Shown in pieces: positions 9,223 to 19,322 of a stretch of DNA of 63,193 nt. The notes beneath the pieces are model-generated. The model had not been told where the DNA came from. It saw only the letters and a program-made list of their open reading frames with translations, and did no database searches. Numbering within the stretch: position 1 is the stretch's first letter; each line of letters begins with the position of its first letter. The translations under genes and the position numbers were made by a program. This stretch comes from JBPRGG01 sp051418075 (GTDB taxonomy: Bacteria > Bacteroidota > Bacteroidia > Cytophagales > Cyclobacteriaceae): positions 1 to 63,193 of the forward strand of contig JBPRGG010000024.1 in NCBI GenBank assembly GCA_051418075.1, given 5' to 3'.

Positions 9223-11805
9223 TTACAGATCGCCTCTGATTTCGACTTTCTGACCAGCTTTATTCACTTCGATAGTTAAAAGATAAGTTTCCGATAATTC
9301 TTCCAGGTCCACTTTAAAGCCAGGGGTCTCTGCCCAGGAAGGTTTACCCAAAGATTTAGCCCATTCAATAATTTGTTTGCCTGGTGCACCATTCATATAT
9401 ATGAGGCGGTTAGGTTGCCAATTCATGTCATCAATCCAGCTGGTAGAGGCAATCATGCTAACAGGAGTTCCTTCATTGGGAATGATAAAAGCCTCTCTGG
9501 AAGCATCAGGCATGGGAAATTGAAAATTGAGCAGCAATGCATCATTTTTGAGATTATAAGCATGGTTGAGAACACCTAATACCTTGGATTGTTTGATTTT
9601 CACCTGATGCTGATATTCCAAAGCAGATCCACTGAAAGCTATTACCTGTCCTGCACCCTCTTCAGGATTAACCTGGCTGTAAATTTCCGGTGAGCTCCCT
9701 ACCCTACCGATTACTTCCGGAATTAAATCTACTACATAAGGTAAAACAGCCTTACTTTTATCTACTTTCTGTCCGATTTTTATTCTTTCTTCAGTAGGAA
9801 CTTCTTTTAATGATCCCCAAAAACCATGACCTGAAATCAGCGATGTATTCACATTATACCTTTGTGCATTATCTGCATTTTGAGGATAATTGGCATAGGT
9901 AAACAATTCCAGAGGAATTATACCAGCATAGCGGTTGGGAATACTGCGCATTGATTTAGCCCGATACACGGAATAATCATTATATCCGCTGGCCCCATTA
10001 TTCATCCAGAACAACTTCCCCTGACTCAGTGGTGCCAAACCTGTCATCACTCTTCTTGCTTCAGTAAGATCAATTTCTATGATCAGTTCGGGTTCATAAT
10101 TAGTCAGCTCTTCCATAGCACCAGTGACATAGATGGGTAAAAGGTATTCATAGCGGGCCCGGATTTCCTGATCTGAATACTGATCAGAGCCATGATGGAG
10201 GTTAGGCACACTACTGTAAAATGTATTAATGGCATCCCATTTGAAAAATCTGGCTCCGGCATCAATCAACCTTTTGCAATCTTCAATAAATACATCATAA
10301 AATCCGGACACAAAATCGAAAGCTGGATGTCTCCACTGAGCCAGTATGGGATTTCCATCCGAATCTTTTATTACCCATTCCGGATGATCTTTATATCTTT
10401 GCTGAGAACTATCTATACCCATGGGTGATAACCATATACCCATTTTGATTCCATACTTATCTAATTCTGCTTTTATTGGTGCCAACCCATTGGGAAGCCG
10501 GTCTTTATGGGGAGTCCAGTTTCCCTGGGCTTGTTCCCAGCCATCGTCCAGCACAAATATATCTACATTCATCTCTGCAGCCCTGCCTATTTCTGCAATA
10601 ATATTTTCTTCTGTCATGAGTTCCCTGATATCAGGAAATACTTTACCTACCCTGCGTTGCATACCCCAGGTATTATAGTAAAATTCAGGTTTCCTGGAAG
10701 CAGGTTTTTCACAAATCCATTTCCACAGATAATCATGAATAATGGCCCTGCTTTCCTGTGTGGAGGTATCATTACTAAATGCAGTGGCAGTCCATACTGA
10801 AGTATATGGATACTCATCTTCAATGGCTTCTCCATCAAAATAAGCCCCCCTCAAGGCTTTTAGGCCAACTTGCATCACTTCTTTATTTTGCTGCTGGTAA
10901 AATCCCAAAAAATGAAAATCACTGGCAGATATGGGGAAGTTAAAAACTCCGTGAATGCCTTGTCCGGCATCCAGAATAAGTTCTCCGTCAGCTATCTCTT
11001 CTTTAAAGACTCCTCTTAGATCATCTTGAGATGCATGTTCATAAGCAGTGATCCATTGGTATGTGCCATTATTAATGATGCTAAAAGGTCCCTTGGTAGT
11101 GATTGGCTTTCCTTCCTCCAGCTTTCTGTTGATAATCCTGGGGTGGTACATATGATTGTAAGCCAGATTAAAATCATTATAATTTCCCTCTGGAAATCTT
11201 TCATCATAAGCCGCGTTTTGGTCCACCTCAATGATTTCAGAAGCAAAGGATGCTATTCGTATTTCAGTGGAAGTGGCTGGGGCATTGGAATTGATGCCAT
11301 ATTGCGGAAATACAAAATGAAGTTGCCCATTTAATTTATTTAGTGTAAACTGATCATCAGATTTGGCCATTAATGCGATCTTCTCTCTGATCAAGGTCGA
11401 ATTGGGAAAAAATTGTTGATAAATGCTTATTTGCAGATCCTTAACCGGTGCTTTAGTACCTTCCAGCCTTATGATGACCTCATAACCCTCATTACCCATT
11501 TTGCGAGTATCATATCCAATGTATTTCCATACCGGATCCAGAGCTGATATTTTGGTATTTTCAAGCACAAATTCAAAATAGGGAATTTCATTTGCTTCAG
11601 CTAATATATTTTCCCCCTTTTGGTCCATTAAAAGTGGTATAATCCTGCTGTTTCCTCGGTCTGAAATCTGAAATTGCTTAGTAAACTCAGTATGGCTGAT
11701 TTCAAAAACACCGTCTTTATATGTAACATCCTGTGCCTGAACCTGGAAAGGATTCAATAAAAAAAATATTAAACAAAAAGCTCCTGATTTTATTTGATGT
11801 TGCAT
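9223..11805 (-). CDS. GH36-type alpha-galactosidase-like enzyme
   Basis: An 860-residue protein with a signal peptide (cut after FQVQA). The N-terminal third is a beta-sandwich; the barrel starts near residue 375 (EFYYNTWGMQRRVGK). Motifs include NVDIFVLDDGWEQ, GIKMGIWLSPMGID and RFFKWDAIN, where D524 is the expected nucleophile of GH36/GH27 enzymes. The usual acid/base region (E-C-SGGGR-D) reads EIDLTEARRVMTG, so the canonical acid/base Asp is not where expected. It probably removes alpha-galactosyl or related alpha-linked side groups in the periplasm. It is the last gene of the minus-strand sigma-FecR-SusC-SusD-GH31-GH36 series, 134 bp after GH31. Confidence 0.75.
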   Translation of the reverse strand: MQHQIKSGAFCLIFFLLNPFQVQAQDVTYKDGVFEISHTEFTKQFQISDRGNSRIIPLLMDQKGENILAEANEIPYFEFVLENTKISALDPVWKYIGYDTRKMGNEGYEVIIRLEGTKAPVKDLQISIYQQFFPNSTLIREKIALMAKSDDQFTLNKLNGQLHFVFPQYGINSNAPATSTEIRIASFASEIIEVDQNAAYDERFPEGNYNDFNLAYNHMYHPRIINRKLEEGKPITTKGPFSIINNGTYQWITAYEHASQDDLRGVFKEEIADGELILDAGQGIHGVFNFPISASDFHFLGFYQQQNKEVMQVGLKALRGAYFDGEAIEDEYPYTSVWTATAFSNDTSTQESRAIIHDYLWKWICEKPASRKPEFYYNTWGMQRRVGKVFPDIRELMTEENIIAEIGRAAEMNVDIFVLDDGWEQAQGNWTPHKDRLPNGLAPIKAELDKYGIKMGIWLSPMGIDSSQQRYKDHPEWVIKDSDGNPILAQWRHPAFDFVSGFYDVFIEDCKRLIDAGARFFKWDAINTFYSSVPNLHHGSDQYSDQEIRARYEYLLPIYVTGAMEELTNYEPELIIEIDLTEARRVMTGLAPLSQGKLFWMNNGASGYNDYSVYRAKSMRSIPNRYAGIIPLELFTYANYPQNADNAQRYNVNTSLISGHGFWGSLKEVPTEERIKIGQKVDKSKAVLPYVVDLIPEVIGRVGSSPEIYSQVNPEEGAGQVIAFSGSALEYQHQVKIKQSKVLGVLNHAYNLKNDALLLNFQFPMPDASREAFIIPNEGTPVSMIASTSWIDDMNWQPNRLIYMNGAPGKQIIEWAKSLGKPSWAETPGFKVDLEELSETYLLTIEVNKAGQKVEIRGDL

Positions 11806-11939
11806 TTTTATTACCTTTTTTCCTGAATAAATTATTAGTTAATATTGACCATATTTTATCTTGAAGATTATGCAGAGTTAAAAAAAGAACTGCAGGAAAA
11901 CAAATTCTTTCCTGACACCATTATTTTCAAAATAGAGGA

Positions 11940-14255
11940 TTATTCAATGTTGATTTTTATTTGTTCACCATTATATGGAACATTTACAAAATTATCTGCA
12001 GCCTCAATGCCATCTCCATATTTTTCTTTAACCTTCACAATATTAATAACTCTTTCCCGAAGCATCCCTTCAAATTCACCCTTTGTTGGCCCAATAACAA
12101 TTGAATTATTATCGGCAGAATACCTGATTGGAATTAATGAAAATTTGCCATTCTTGTAATTATAATTGTCGTTTTCGTCTTCATATAAATTAAAAACAGC
12201 GTCCCGATCTCCATATATTCTTAATTCTATTTGATCATTAAATCTCTCAGTTGAATACTGCATTATATCACCCATTGGAATAATTGAACCTGCCTTTATA
12301 TAAAGAGGAATTGTTTCTAAAGGTGCATTGGCTTCAATTATCTTACCACCATCATATTTTTCTCCTGTCCAGAAATCAAACCACTGTACTCCCTTTGGTA
12401 AATAAACATCTCTTTTTTCAGCTCCGGCTTCTACTACAGGACATACCAGAATATTGTCTCCAAACATAAACTGGTCATTGATTTTGTGGGTATTTTTATC
12501 AGCCATAAAATCGAAAATCAAAGATCGCATCATTGTATAACCTTCATTAGATACTCTATGTGAAAGCGTATAAATATAAGGTAATAATCTGTATCGCAAA
12601 TTTACATATCTTGTGAGAATTTCCTGGTTTTTAGGCCCATAAGACCATATTTCATTTTCGCCACTTCTAGTTTCCATTGGATGTCTGCGACCGTGTGCTC
12701 TAAAAAAAGGTGTGAAGCTCCCATACTGAAACCAACGAACAAACACTTCCTGATAATCAGGGTCATTCGGATCGCCTCCAGTATAACCACCAATATCCGT
12801 ATTCCAATATGGAATTCCGGTCATACAAAAGTTTAAACCTGTAGGTATTTGTTTTTTAAGGGTATTGAAATCAGTACCAATATCTCCGGACCATACAATA
12901 GTTCCAAACTTTTGTTGCCCTAAAAATGCTGAGCGCGTTAAAATCACAACCCTGTTTTCTGATACTTCCTTTAAAGGCTCGTATATATTTTTCATGTCAA
13001 AATATGAATACAAGTTCAAATATTTTGCTGTGGGGCCCAGGTATGAACTTGTTTTTGCATATTTATCAATTTTTTCAGGTTCAGTAGCATCAAACCAAAT
13101 TCCATCTACTCCCCTGTCGATATAGCTTTTTTTTACCAGGTCGAAATACAATTTTCCTGCTGCCGGATTAAATGCATCATGCACCTGACCAAATCGTCCC
13201 AAATCTAAATCCAACAACAAACTATCCTGGTTAAAAAGCTTCCAATTAGGAATATCCTTTTGAAAAGAAGGCCAAACGGAAACAATAAGTTTGGTGTTAT
13301 AATTTTCATGTAACTGGTGGATCATGTTATTAGGGTTTGGAAAATCAACGGAATCAAAAGTCATAGACCCAAAGCCAGCATCTCCCCAATGCATATAATC
13401 CAGAATAATGGCATCCAAAGGAATTTTTAGTTGGCGGTGCCTTTTTACAACATTCATTAGCTCTGTTTCGCTCTTATATCTATTCCTGCTTTGAATATAT
13501 CCCAATACCCATCTAGGTACCATAGGAGCTTTTCCTGTAAGCCTCCGCAAATCATTGATAATTTGATCAAAACAAGTACCTTTGACAAAATAATATTGTA
13601 TTTTATCTCCAATTTCAGAAGCTATATAAGAATTGTCTACGCTATCGTCGAAAACAGATTTTGAATAATTGTCCCAATAGATACCATATCCTTCAGTTGA
13701 TAAGATCACAGGAATTGAAACCTTTGTATTAAGCTGTTCTAATGTAATTTTCTTACCCCTGATACTTAAATCCTGCTGATTATGCTGTCCAAGCCCATAC
13801 AGCATCTCTTCTTTTGGCCAGTCAAAATGCTGTTTGATGCTATTTTGATTACCTACCACATCATTATGATATTGAACGATTTTCTTACCATTTTCTCTCA
13901 ACAACAGGTTTTCTGATAAATCCATGTAGCAGATGTTTCCACTGAGTAAATTCAACTTGACTATAAGACTATCTGTTACAATTTCAACATATTCATTTTT
14001 TTCCTGTACATTAAACTTTACATCTTCTTCTATTGATGCAGCTGCAATTAAACTGGGGCTTTTTAATATTGAATCGTTTTTACCTGTAGCAACTTTTATA
14101 ACAGTTGGTGATAATATGGTTATTTCGATCTTCCTGTTCTTTGCATCACCGGTTGAAATGTTTGCGATTATTCCATGAGATGTTTTTATTATGCTACTGT
14201 TTTTACAACTACCCAATAGCAACAACACTATCAGGATAAAGAATCTATTGAACAT
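11940..14255 (-). CDS. GH31 alpha-glucosidase/alpha-xylosidase-type lipoprotein
   Basis: A 771-residue protein with a lipobox (LLLLGSCKN), so membrane-anchored outside the cytoplasm. GH31 signatures are clear: AIILDYMHWGDAGFGSMTFD, DGIWFDATEPE (nucleophile D389) and IVWSGDIGTDF (acid/base D458), followed by FCMTGIPYWNTDIGGYTGG and FFRAHGRR. A proximal beta-sandwich precedes the barrel (from about residue 20), and DUF5110-type beta domains follow (from about 600). The catalytic pair is intact. GH31 members cleave alpha-glucosides, alpha-xylosides or alpha-galactosides; the exact substrate cannot be read here. It lies just downstream of SusD, separated by a strong terminator, so it would be expressed by read-through or from its own promoter. 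Confidence 0.9.
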   Translation of the reverse strand: MFNRFFILIVLLLLGSCKNSSIIKTSHGIIANISTGDAKNRKIEITILSPTVIKVATGKNDSILKSPSLIAAASIEEDVKFNVQEKNEYVEIVTDSLIVKLNLLSGNICYMDLSENLLLRENGKKIVQYHNDVVGNQNSIKQHFDWPKEEMLYGLGQHNQQDLSIRGKKITLEQLNTKVSIPVILSTEGYGIYWDNYSKSVFDDSVDNSYIASEIGDKIQYYFVKGTCFDQIINDLRRLTGKAPMVPRWVLGYIQSRNRYKSETELMNVVKRHRQLKIPLDAIILDYMHWGDAGFGSMTFDSVDFPNPNNMIHQLHENYNTKLIVSVWPSFQKDIPNWKLFNQDSLLLDLDLGRFGQVHDAFNPAAGKLYFDLVKKSYIDRGVDGIWFDATEPEKIDKYAKTSSYLGPTAKYLNLYSYFDMKNIYEPLKEVSENRVVILTRSAFLGQQKFGTIVWSGDIGTDFNTLKKQIPTGLNFCMTGIPYWNTDIGGYTGGDPNDPDYQEVFVRWFQYGSFTPFFRAHGRRHPMETRSGENEIWSYGPKNQEILTRYVNLRYRLLPYIYTLSHRVSNEGYTMMRSLIFDFMADKNTHKINDQFMFGDNILVCPVVEAGAEKRDVYLPKGVQWFDFWTGEKYDGGKIIEANAPLETIPLYIKAGSIIPMGDIMQYSTERFNDQIELRIYGDRDAVFNLYEDENDNYNYKNGKFSLIPIRYSADNNSIVIGPTKGEFEGMLRERVINIVKVKEKYGDGIEAADNFVNVPYNGEQIKINIE

Positions 14256-14302
14256 AGAAGAATATATATGATTTTAGAGTGTATTAAATGATAATCAGTC
14301 AG

Positions 14303-14335
14303 ATAAAAAAAACAGCCTTAATATTAAGGCTGTTT
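14303..14335 (-). terminator. Intrinsic terminator after SusD
   Basis: A perfect 24-bp palindrome AACAGCCTTAAT/ATTAAGGCTGTT (14311-14334) is followed on the minus strand by a run of eight T (plus-strand A at 14303-14310). It sits between the SusD stop (14344) and the GH31 start (14255), so it ends or attenuates the SusC-SusD transcript. Confidence 0.85.
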
Positions 14336-14343
14336 CTCAATAA

Positions 14344-15795
14344 TTAGAGATCATAACCAGGATTTTGGGAAATGGCATCCGGGTTTACATCTATCTGACT
14401 TTGCGGTATAGGAAATATTAATTGATAAGGAGATACATCGAAACCTTTTGATGTCATTACAGGAATGGCCCTGTCCGTCCTAACCAGATCGAACCATCTA
14501 TGGTTTTCAAAGGCAAGCTCTAAACGTCTTTCTTCTTCAAGTGCCAGGCGAAAATCTTCCTGGTTTTCAACCTTCAATTCAGGATCTGTACTTGTGGTAG
14601 AAATGGGAGGCAATCCAGCCCTGATTCTTACTTCATTGAGGTACATGAAGGCATCTCCTTCAGGAACAAAACCTTGTTCATTAAGAGCTTCAGCATACAT
14701 AAGCAATACATCGGCATAACGAAAAACAGGAAAATTGTTATCTGCGTCTGAAGGTTGAAAAGGGACTCCTCCCAGAAATTTTGCTGTGTAAGGTTTAGCT
14801 GTGTATACACCATTAAAGGTAAAACCAGGCTGAACGGAAATTGCCTTCCGAAGATCATCGTCAGAAAAAGCTTCCACTAAATCTTCTGTAGGCACATTAT
14901 TTCCAAAACCGCTACCAACTTCTACCACTTCCTGTCCTGAAAACTGAGGAGCGAAACTATTTTGAAACGAACTTCCAACGCCTGCTCCCATTCCTTTATA
15001 TTGAACTTCAAATATAGATTCTTTATGATTAGCCTGTGCCGGATCAAATATATCTTCATAATTATCCAGTAGGTCATATTGATTGGAGTCAATAATTGAC
15101 TTTAGTTCAGTTAAAGCATTAGCATAATCGCCCTGTTTCATATAAACCTTGGCCAATAAAGTCTTGGCTGCTCCCTTAGTTGCACGACCGATATTCTTAT
15201 CATCCTGATATCTCTCTGGTAGTACTTGTTTGGCAAAATCAATATCCTGTAAAATAAGATCATAAATTTCCTCCTTCGGTACACGGACATGCTGATATCC
15301 TTCATCTACGGAAGAAATTTCATTGGTAACCAGGGGTACATCTCCATATATGCTAACCAGGTGAAAATACATCAATGCCCTGAGGAATTTTATTTCACCC
15401 TCAAACCGGGATTTTAATCCCTCCTCCATATTCACATTTTCAATTCTGCCTATAACTACATTAGTACGGGCAATTCCTCTGTATAAATTTTCCCACATGT
15501 CATCAATCAAAGGATTGGTAGAACTAATATAAAACCTGTCAAATTCATCCTGTGTAGTGACAGAACCTGATATAGGCACGGTGGCATTATCAGACCTGAC
15601 CTCAGCAAAAACATACATATCTTCATAAATGGGATGAAGAGAAGCGTAAGCAGCATTTACTGCATTTTCCATATCCAAGGCCGTCTTATAAAAATCATTC
15701 ACGTTTAACTGAGAAACAGGTGTCAGATTAAGAAATTCGTCTTGACAGGAAGTGAATACTAATATCAAAAACGATATAACTAATATTTTTTTCAT
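14344..15795 (-). CDS. susD: SusD/RagB-family glycan-binding lipoprotein
   Basis: A 483-residue lipoprotein (MKKILVISFLILVFTSC; lipid Cys17) of the SusD family. Seen motifs: the N-terminal LNLTPVSQLNVNDFYKTA with MENAVNAAYASL, the TPR-like helices (EIKFLRALMYFHLVSIYGDVPL, about 130-150), and the C-terminal SusD end FRYADVLLMYAEALNE and EERRLELAFENHRWFDLVRT. It caps the SusC barrel at the cell surface and binds oligosaccharides. Its start lies 20 bp after the SusC stop, so the two are co-transcribed; a strong terminator follows. Confidence 0.95.
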   Translation of the reverse strand: MKKILVISFLILVFTSCQDEFLNLTPVSQLNVNDFYKTALDMENAVNAAYASLHPIYEDMYVFAEVRSDNATVPISGSVTTQDEFDRFYISSTNPLIDDMWENLYRGIARTNVVIGRIENVNMEEGLKSRFEGEIKFLRALMYFHLVSIYGDVPLVTNEISSVDEGYQHVRVPKEEIYDLILQDIDFAKQVLPERYQDDKNIGRATKGAAKTLLAKVYMKQGDYANALTELKSIIDSNQYDLLDNYEDIFDPAQANHKESIFEVQYKGMGAGVGSSFQNSFAPQFSGQEVVEVGSGFGNNVPTEDLVEAFSDDDLRKAISVQPGFTFNGVYTAKPYTAKFLGGVPFQPSDADNNFPVFRYADVLLMYAEALNEQGFVPEGDAFMYLNEVRIRAGLPPISTTSTDPELKVENQEDFRLALEEERRLELAFENHRWFDLVRTDRAIPVMTSKGFDVSPYQLIFPIPQSQIDVNPDAISQNPGYDL

Positions 15796-15815
15796 TTTCT
15801 TATATTTTACTTAAT

Positions 15816-18800
15816 TTAAAAATTAAAATTCAAGCCTAAAATATAGGTCCGGGACAGTGGGTATCCACCATAATCTGTACCAGGCGTTAAAGCTGCACCA
15901 CCCTGTAAATTGACTTCAGGGTTGTAACCTTTGTAATCCGTAAATGTAAGTGCGTTTTGTACACCGAAATAAATCCTTCCGGATTTTATGAAGATATTTT
16001 CCAGCAGATTATTGGGCAGATTATAATTAAGTGTGATATTTCGGATGCGAATAAAAGATCCATCTTCGATCCAACGAGTAGAAACGTTATTATTATTTCC
16101 GGTTGTCCTTGAACTGGCTCTTGGAATTATTCCATTTCCTGGCTCCTGGGGAGACTTCCAACGATCTAACACTTCAATTCGTTGATTTTGATTGCCCTCC
16201 AGATTGGAAATGAAACGGGAAGAAAGATTTAGTATTTCATTTCCTTGAACTCCCTGCATGATCACATTGAGTTCAAAATTTCTGTAGAAAAAGGTATTGG
16301 TCATTCCCCAAACGAAATCAGGTCGGTTGTTACCTATGATAGTCCTGTCATCAGGAGTAATAGCGCCATCCTCATTCACATCCTTATATTTAACATCGCC
16401 AGGCATAGATGTAGAGAATGAGGGGCTATTAGCCAGATCTTCGGCATCTATGAAAACACCCTCCTGAATATAGCCATAAAAGTTTCCCATGGGTTCGCCG
16501 ATCACCGTAATGTGTGTATTTCCAATTCCTGATCCTGACCGAATGGGATCACTTTCCGGTCCCAGAGCTAACACTTCATTTCGGTTAAAAGAAATATTTG
16601 CATTAGTAGACCACTTGAAATTACCGGTAGTATTTTTCGTATTTATAGCAAATTCCCACCCCTTATTTTGAACTTCTCCTATATTTTGGAGTGAAGTGTT
16701 GAAACCTGTGCTGGTAGGAACTGGCACATTCAGCAGCAAGTCTGATGTATTACTAAGATAATAATCTGCGACAAAGAATATTCTGTCGTCGAAAAGACCC
16801 AATTCAAGACCTATATCCAGTTGTTTCGTGGTTTCCCAACCCAGATCCTTATTAGATATGGTTGATTGACCCAATCCATTATTTAAATTACCGGTACCAT
16901 TTCCAAACACATAATTTTCACTTTGGAGCAGACCAATAGCCCCATAGTTGGCAATAAAGTTATTTCCGGTAATTCCGTAACTTACACGAAGCTTCAGGTC
17001 GCTGACCGGATCAATATCCTGTAAAAAAGCTTCTTCAGAAAGTCGCCAGCCAACAGATGCGGATGGAAATACCCCCCATCGGTTTTCGCTGCCAAAGCGA
17101 GAAGATCCGTCCGTACGAATGGTGGCAGTTAATAAGTATTTGTCCTTATAAGCATAATTTGTTCTTCCCAAAAATGATAATAATGACCATGCCTCTACCT
17201 GCGAATTTCCTCCAGTTACCTGACCGGCATTTAATGTAGTAATCCTATCATTGGGAAAATTAGTAGCTTCTATAAATGAGGATTCCCACCGTTCCTTTTG
17301 AACAGTCATCCCAATTAATGCACCAATAGCGTGGTCATTATTGATAACCCTATTAAAATTCAGTGTATTTTCATTAAGCCAGTTAATTTCATTGGCTGTA
17401 TTGTAGGTACCCACTGAAGGCCCGCCCCTTCGGTCAATAATTGTTGGAGAATAAGTGTTGGTATTATAATTATTAATATCTGTTCCTATTGAAGTTTTAA
17501 ATGTAAGACCATTCCAAATTTCATATTCTAAAAAAATATTCCCCAGAAGCCTTAGCTGTTCTAACTCACCCATATATTCATTTACGATACCGTAAGGACT
17601 GGAAATGGTAGGCATTCCATAACCAAAGTCAACTTGAGACCCATATCCACCATCTGGAGTCCTTAACGGGAAAATTGGCATTATTGCAAGTGCAGCATTT
17701 ATTGCCCCGTTACTTGCCCAATGGCCTTCTGCGCTGGCTAGATCGTTGATAGAAAAAGAAGGAGTAAGATTTAATCCCAATTTAAATTTTTCGGAAATAT
17801 CCACATCAATATTAGCCCTTGCCGAATATCTTTCAAAACCTGAATTTTTTACAATACCACTTTGGTTAAAATATCCACCTGATACAAAATATCTAGCTAC
17901 ATCACTGCCTCCGGATACAGACACCTGGTAATTCTGTACTGGTGCAGTAGTAAAAATAGCATCCTGAAAATCAGTATTAGCCTGCAACAAATCAGGATTT
18001 AAAAATTCCGGAGGCACTCTTAAACGTTCTCCATCTGGCCTTAGGTCATTAGGATCATTGGCATTACCACCTCTATCCACCCATGCATTATTAAATGCAT
18101 CTTTAGCAAATTCAGCAAACTGGTAGGCATCTAACATATCAACAGTTTTGGTAACTTCCTGACTGCCATAATATGCATTAAATTGAATCTGTGGAGTGCC
18201 TTTTTTACCTCCTTTAGTAGTAATAAGCACTACACCATTGGCACCCCTTGAACCATAAATTGCAGCTGCGGAAGCATCTTTTAAAACTTCTATGGATTCA
18301 ATATCATTAGGATTTAAAGAACTGAGAGGATTGATATTTTGATCAGGTGATCCTTGAGATCCAATTTCGGCATTATTTGAGACAGGATATCCATCTATTA
18401 CGTACAATGGTTCATTTCCGGCCGAAATAGAACCCGTACCTCGAACCCTAATACTCAATCCTCCTCCCGGAGCACCGGTTGTTTGTTGCACTTGTACCCC
18501 TGCTACCTGTCCCGTTAATGCTTCACTAAAATTAGACACTGGTATATCTTCAATATATTCAGAAGGAATTGATGCTACCGAACCTGTAACATCTCTTCTC
18601 TGCTGCACTCCATAACCAACCACCACTAACTCCTTCAACTGTTGAACATCAGTGGTCATGGTTAAATCAATCACCGATCGATTACCAACTTCTACTTCTT
18701 CCTGTGTATAACCCACGGAACTAAAAACTAAAGTAGCCATTTCCGAAACTTCCAAAGTAAAACTTCCCTGAACATCTGTTACAGTTCCATTGGTTGTCCC

Positions 18801-19322
18801 TTTTTCAACCACATTTACTCCGGGAAGGCCTTCACCATCTTCACTGGAGGTGACTTTACCAGTGATGGTGCGGGTTTGGCTAGGCTGCGTCTCAAAAACT
18901 TCCTGAACTTCGGGTGCCGATCCGTTTTTCTTATTCACATAGATCTTATCATTTACACGTTTGAATTTAAGATTGGCTTTACTAGATAACTGGCGCAAAA
19001 TATTTCCCAAAGACTCTCTTTTGAAAGAAAAGTTGATTGTCAGGTTTTCATCCACAGCCGACTTAAAGTAGGCAAACTCAAAACCTGTAGCCTTTTCGAT
19101 CCTGGAAAACAAAGCTTTCAAATCAAGATTTTCTGCTTCAATGGACAAAAAAATCTGGTCCATGCTTTTTTCTTGCCCTAAACTATTACTAGCCAGTAAT
19201 AGGTTGAGCATAAGGCATTGTATTATTATGCCGTAAAATAGATACTTCGACATCCTTACAATTTGTCTGGTAATTGTTACTTTCATAATTTTGTTAAGAT
19301 TTTGTTGAAAAACAGAATTCAT
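15816..19322 (-). CDS. susC: SusC-family TonB-dependent receptor with STN domain
   Basis: A 1168-residue outer-membrane receptor. After the signal region (about 1-50), an STN domain (LDLKALFSRIEKATGFEFAY, about 60-125) couples it to the FecR anti-sigma factor. A carboxypeptidase-regulatory-like domain follows (ITGKVTSSEDGEGLPGVNV, about 150-230), then the plug (LKELVVVGYGVQQRRDVTGS and DASAAAIYGSRGANGVVLIT), then a 22-strand barrel ending in aromatic Phe (YILGLNFNF). It imports oligosaccharides with SusD using TonB energy. Two starts are possible: ATG at 19322 or the in-frame ATG at 19286 (MKVTITRQ). The first lies only 2 nt from a long hairpin; the second has more usual A-rich upstream sequence. 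The start region is overlapped by a candidate antisense RNA. Confidence 0.95.
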   Translation of the reverse strand: MNSVFQQNLNKIMKVTITRQIVRMSKYLFYGIIIQCLMLNLLLASNSLGQEKSMDQIFLSIEAENLDLKALFSRIEKATGFEFAYFKSAVDENLTINFSFKRESLGNILRQLSSKANLKFKRVNDKIYVNKKNGSAPEVQEVFETQPSQTRTITGKVTSSEDGEGLPGVNVVEKGTTNGTVTDVQGSFTLEVSEMATLVFSSVGYTQEEVEVGNRSVIDLTMTTDVQQLKELVVVGYGVQQRRDVTGSVASIPSEYIEDIPVSNFSEALTGQVAGVQVQQTTGAPGGGLSIRVRGTGSISAGNEPLYVIDGYPVSNNAEIGSQGSPDQNINPLSSLNPNDIESIEVLKDASAAAIYGSRGANGVVLITTKGGKKGTPQIQFNAYYGSQEVTKTVDMLDAYQFAEFAKDAFNNAWVDRGGNANDPNDLRPDGERLRVPPEFLNPDLLQANTDFQDAIFTTAPVQNYQVSVSGGSDVARYFVSGGYFNQSGIVKNSGFERYSARANIDVDISEKFKLGLNLTPSFSINDLASAEGHWASNGAINAALAIMPIFPLRTPDGGYGSQVDFGYGMPTISSPYGIVNEYMGELEQLRLLGNIFLEYEIWNGLTFKTSIGTDINNYNTNTYSPTIIDRRGGPSVGTYNTANEINWLNENTLNFNRVINNDHAIGALIGMTVQKERWESSFIEATNFPNDRITTLNAGQVTGGNSQVEAWSLLSFLGRTNYAYKDKYLLTATIRTDGSSRFGSENRWGVFPSASVGWRLSEEAFLQDIDPVSDLKLRVSYGITGNNFIANYGAIGLLQSENYVFGNGTGNLNNGLGQSTISNKDLGWETTKQLDIGLELGLFDDRIFFVADYYLSNTSDLLLNVPVPTSTGFNTSLQNIGEVQNKGWEFAINTKNTTGNFKWSTNANISFNRNEVLALGPESDPIRSGSGIGNTHITVIGEPMGNFYGYIQEGVFIDAEDLANSPSFSTSMPGDVKYKDVNEDGAITPDDRTIIGNNRPDFVWGMTNTFFYRNFELNVIMQGVQGNEILNLSSRFISNLEGNQNQRIEVLDRWKSPQEPGNGIIPRASSRTTGNNNNVSTRWIEDGSFIRIRNITLNYNLPNNLLENIFIKSGRIYFGVQNALTFTDYKGYNPEVNLQGGAALTPGTDYGGYPLSRTYILGLNFNF
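19262..19293 (+). promoter_or_regulatory. Bacteroidota-type promoter reading antisense to susC start
   Basis: TTTG (19262-19265), 20 nt, TAATTTTG (19286-19293) matches the -33/-7 consensus TTTG-N19-21-TAnnTTTG exactly. It lies inside the 5' end of susC on the opposite strand and points at a terminator 60-80 nt downstream. Confidence 0.65.
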
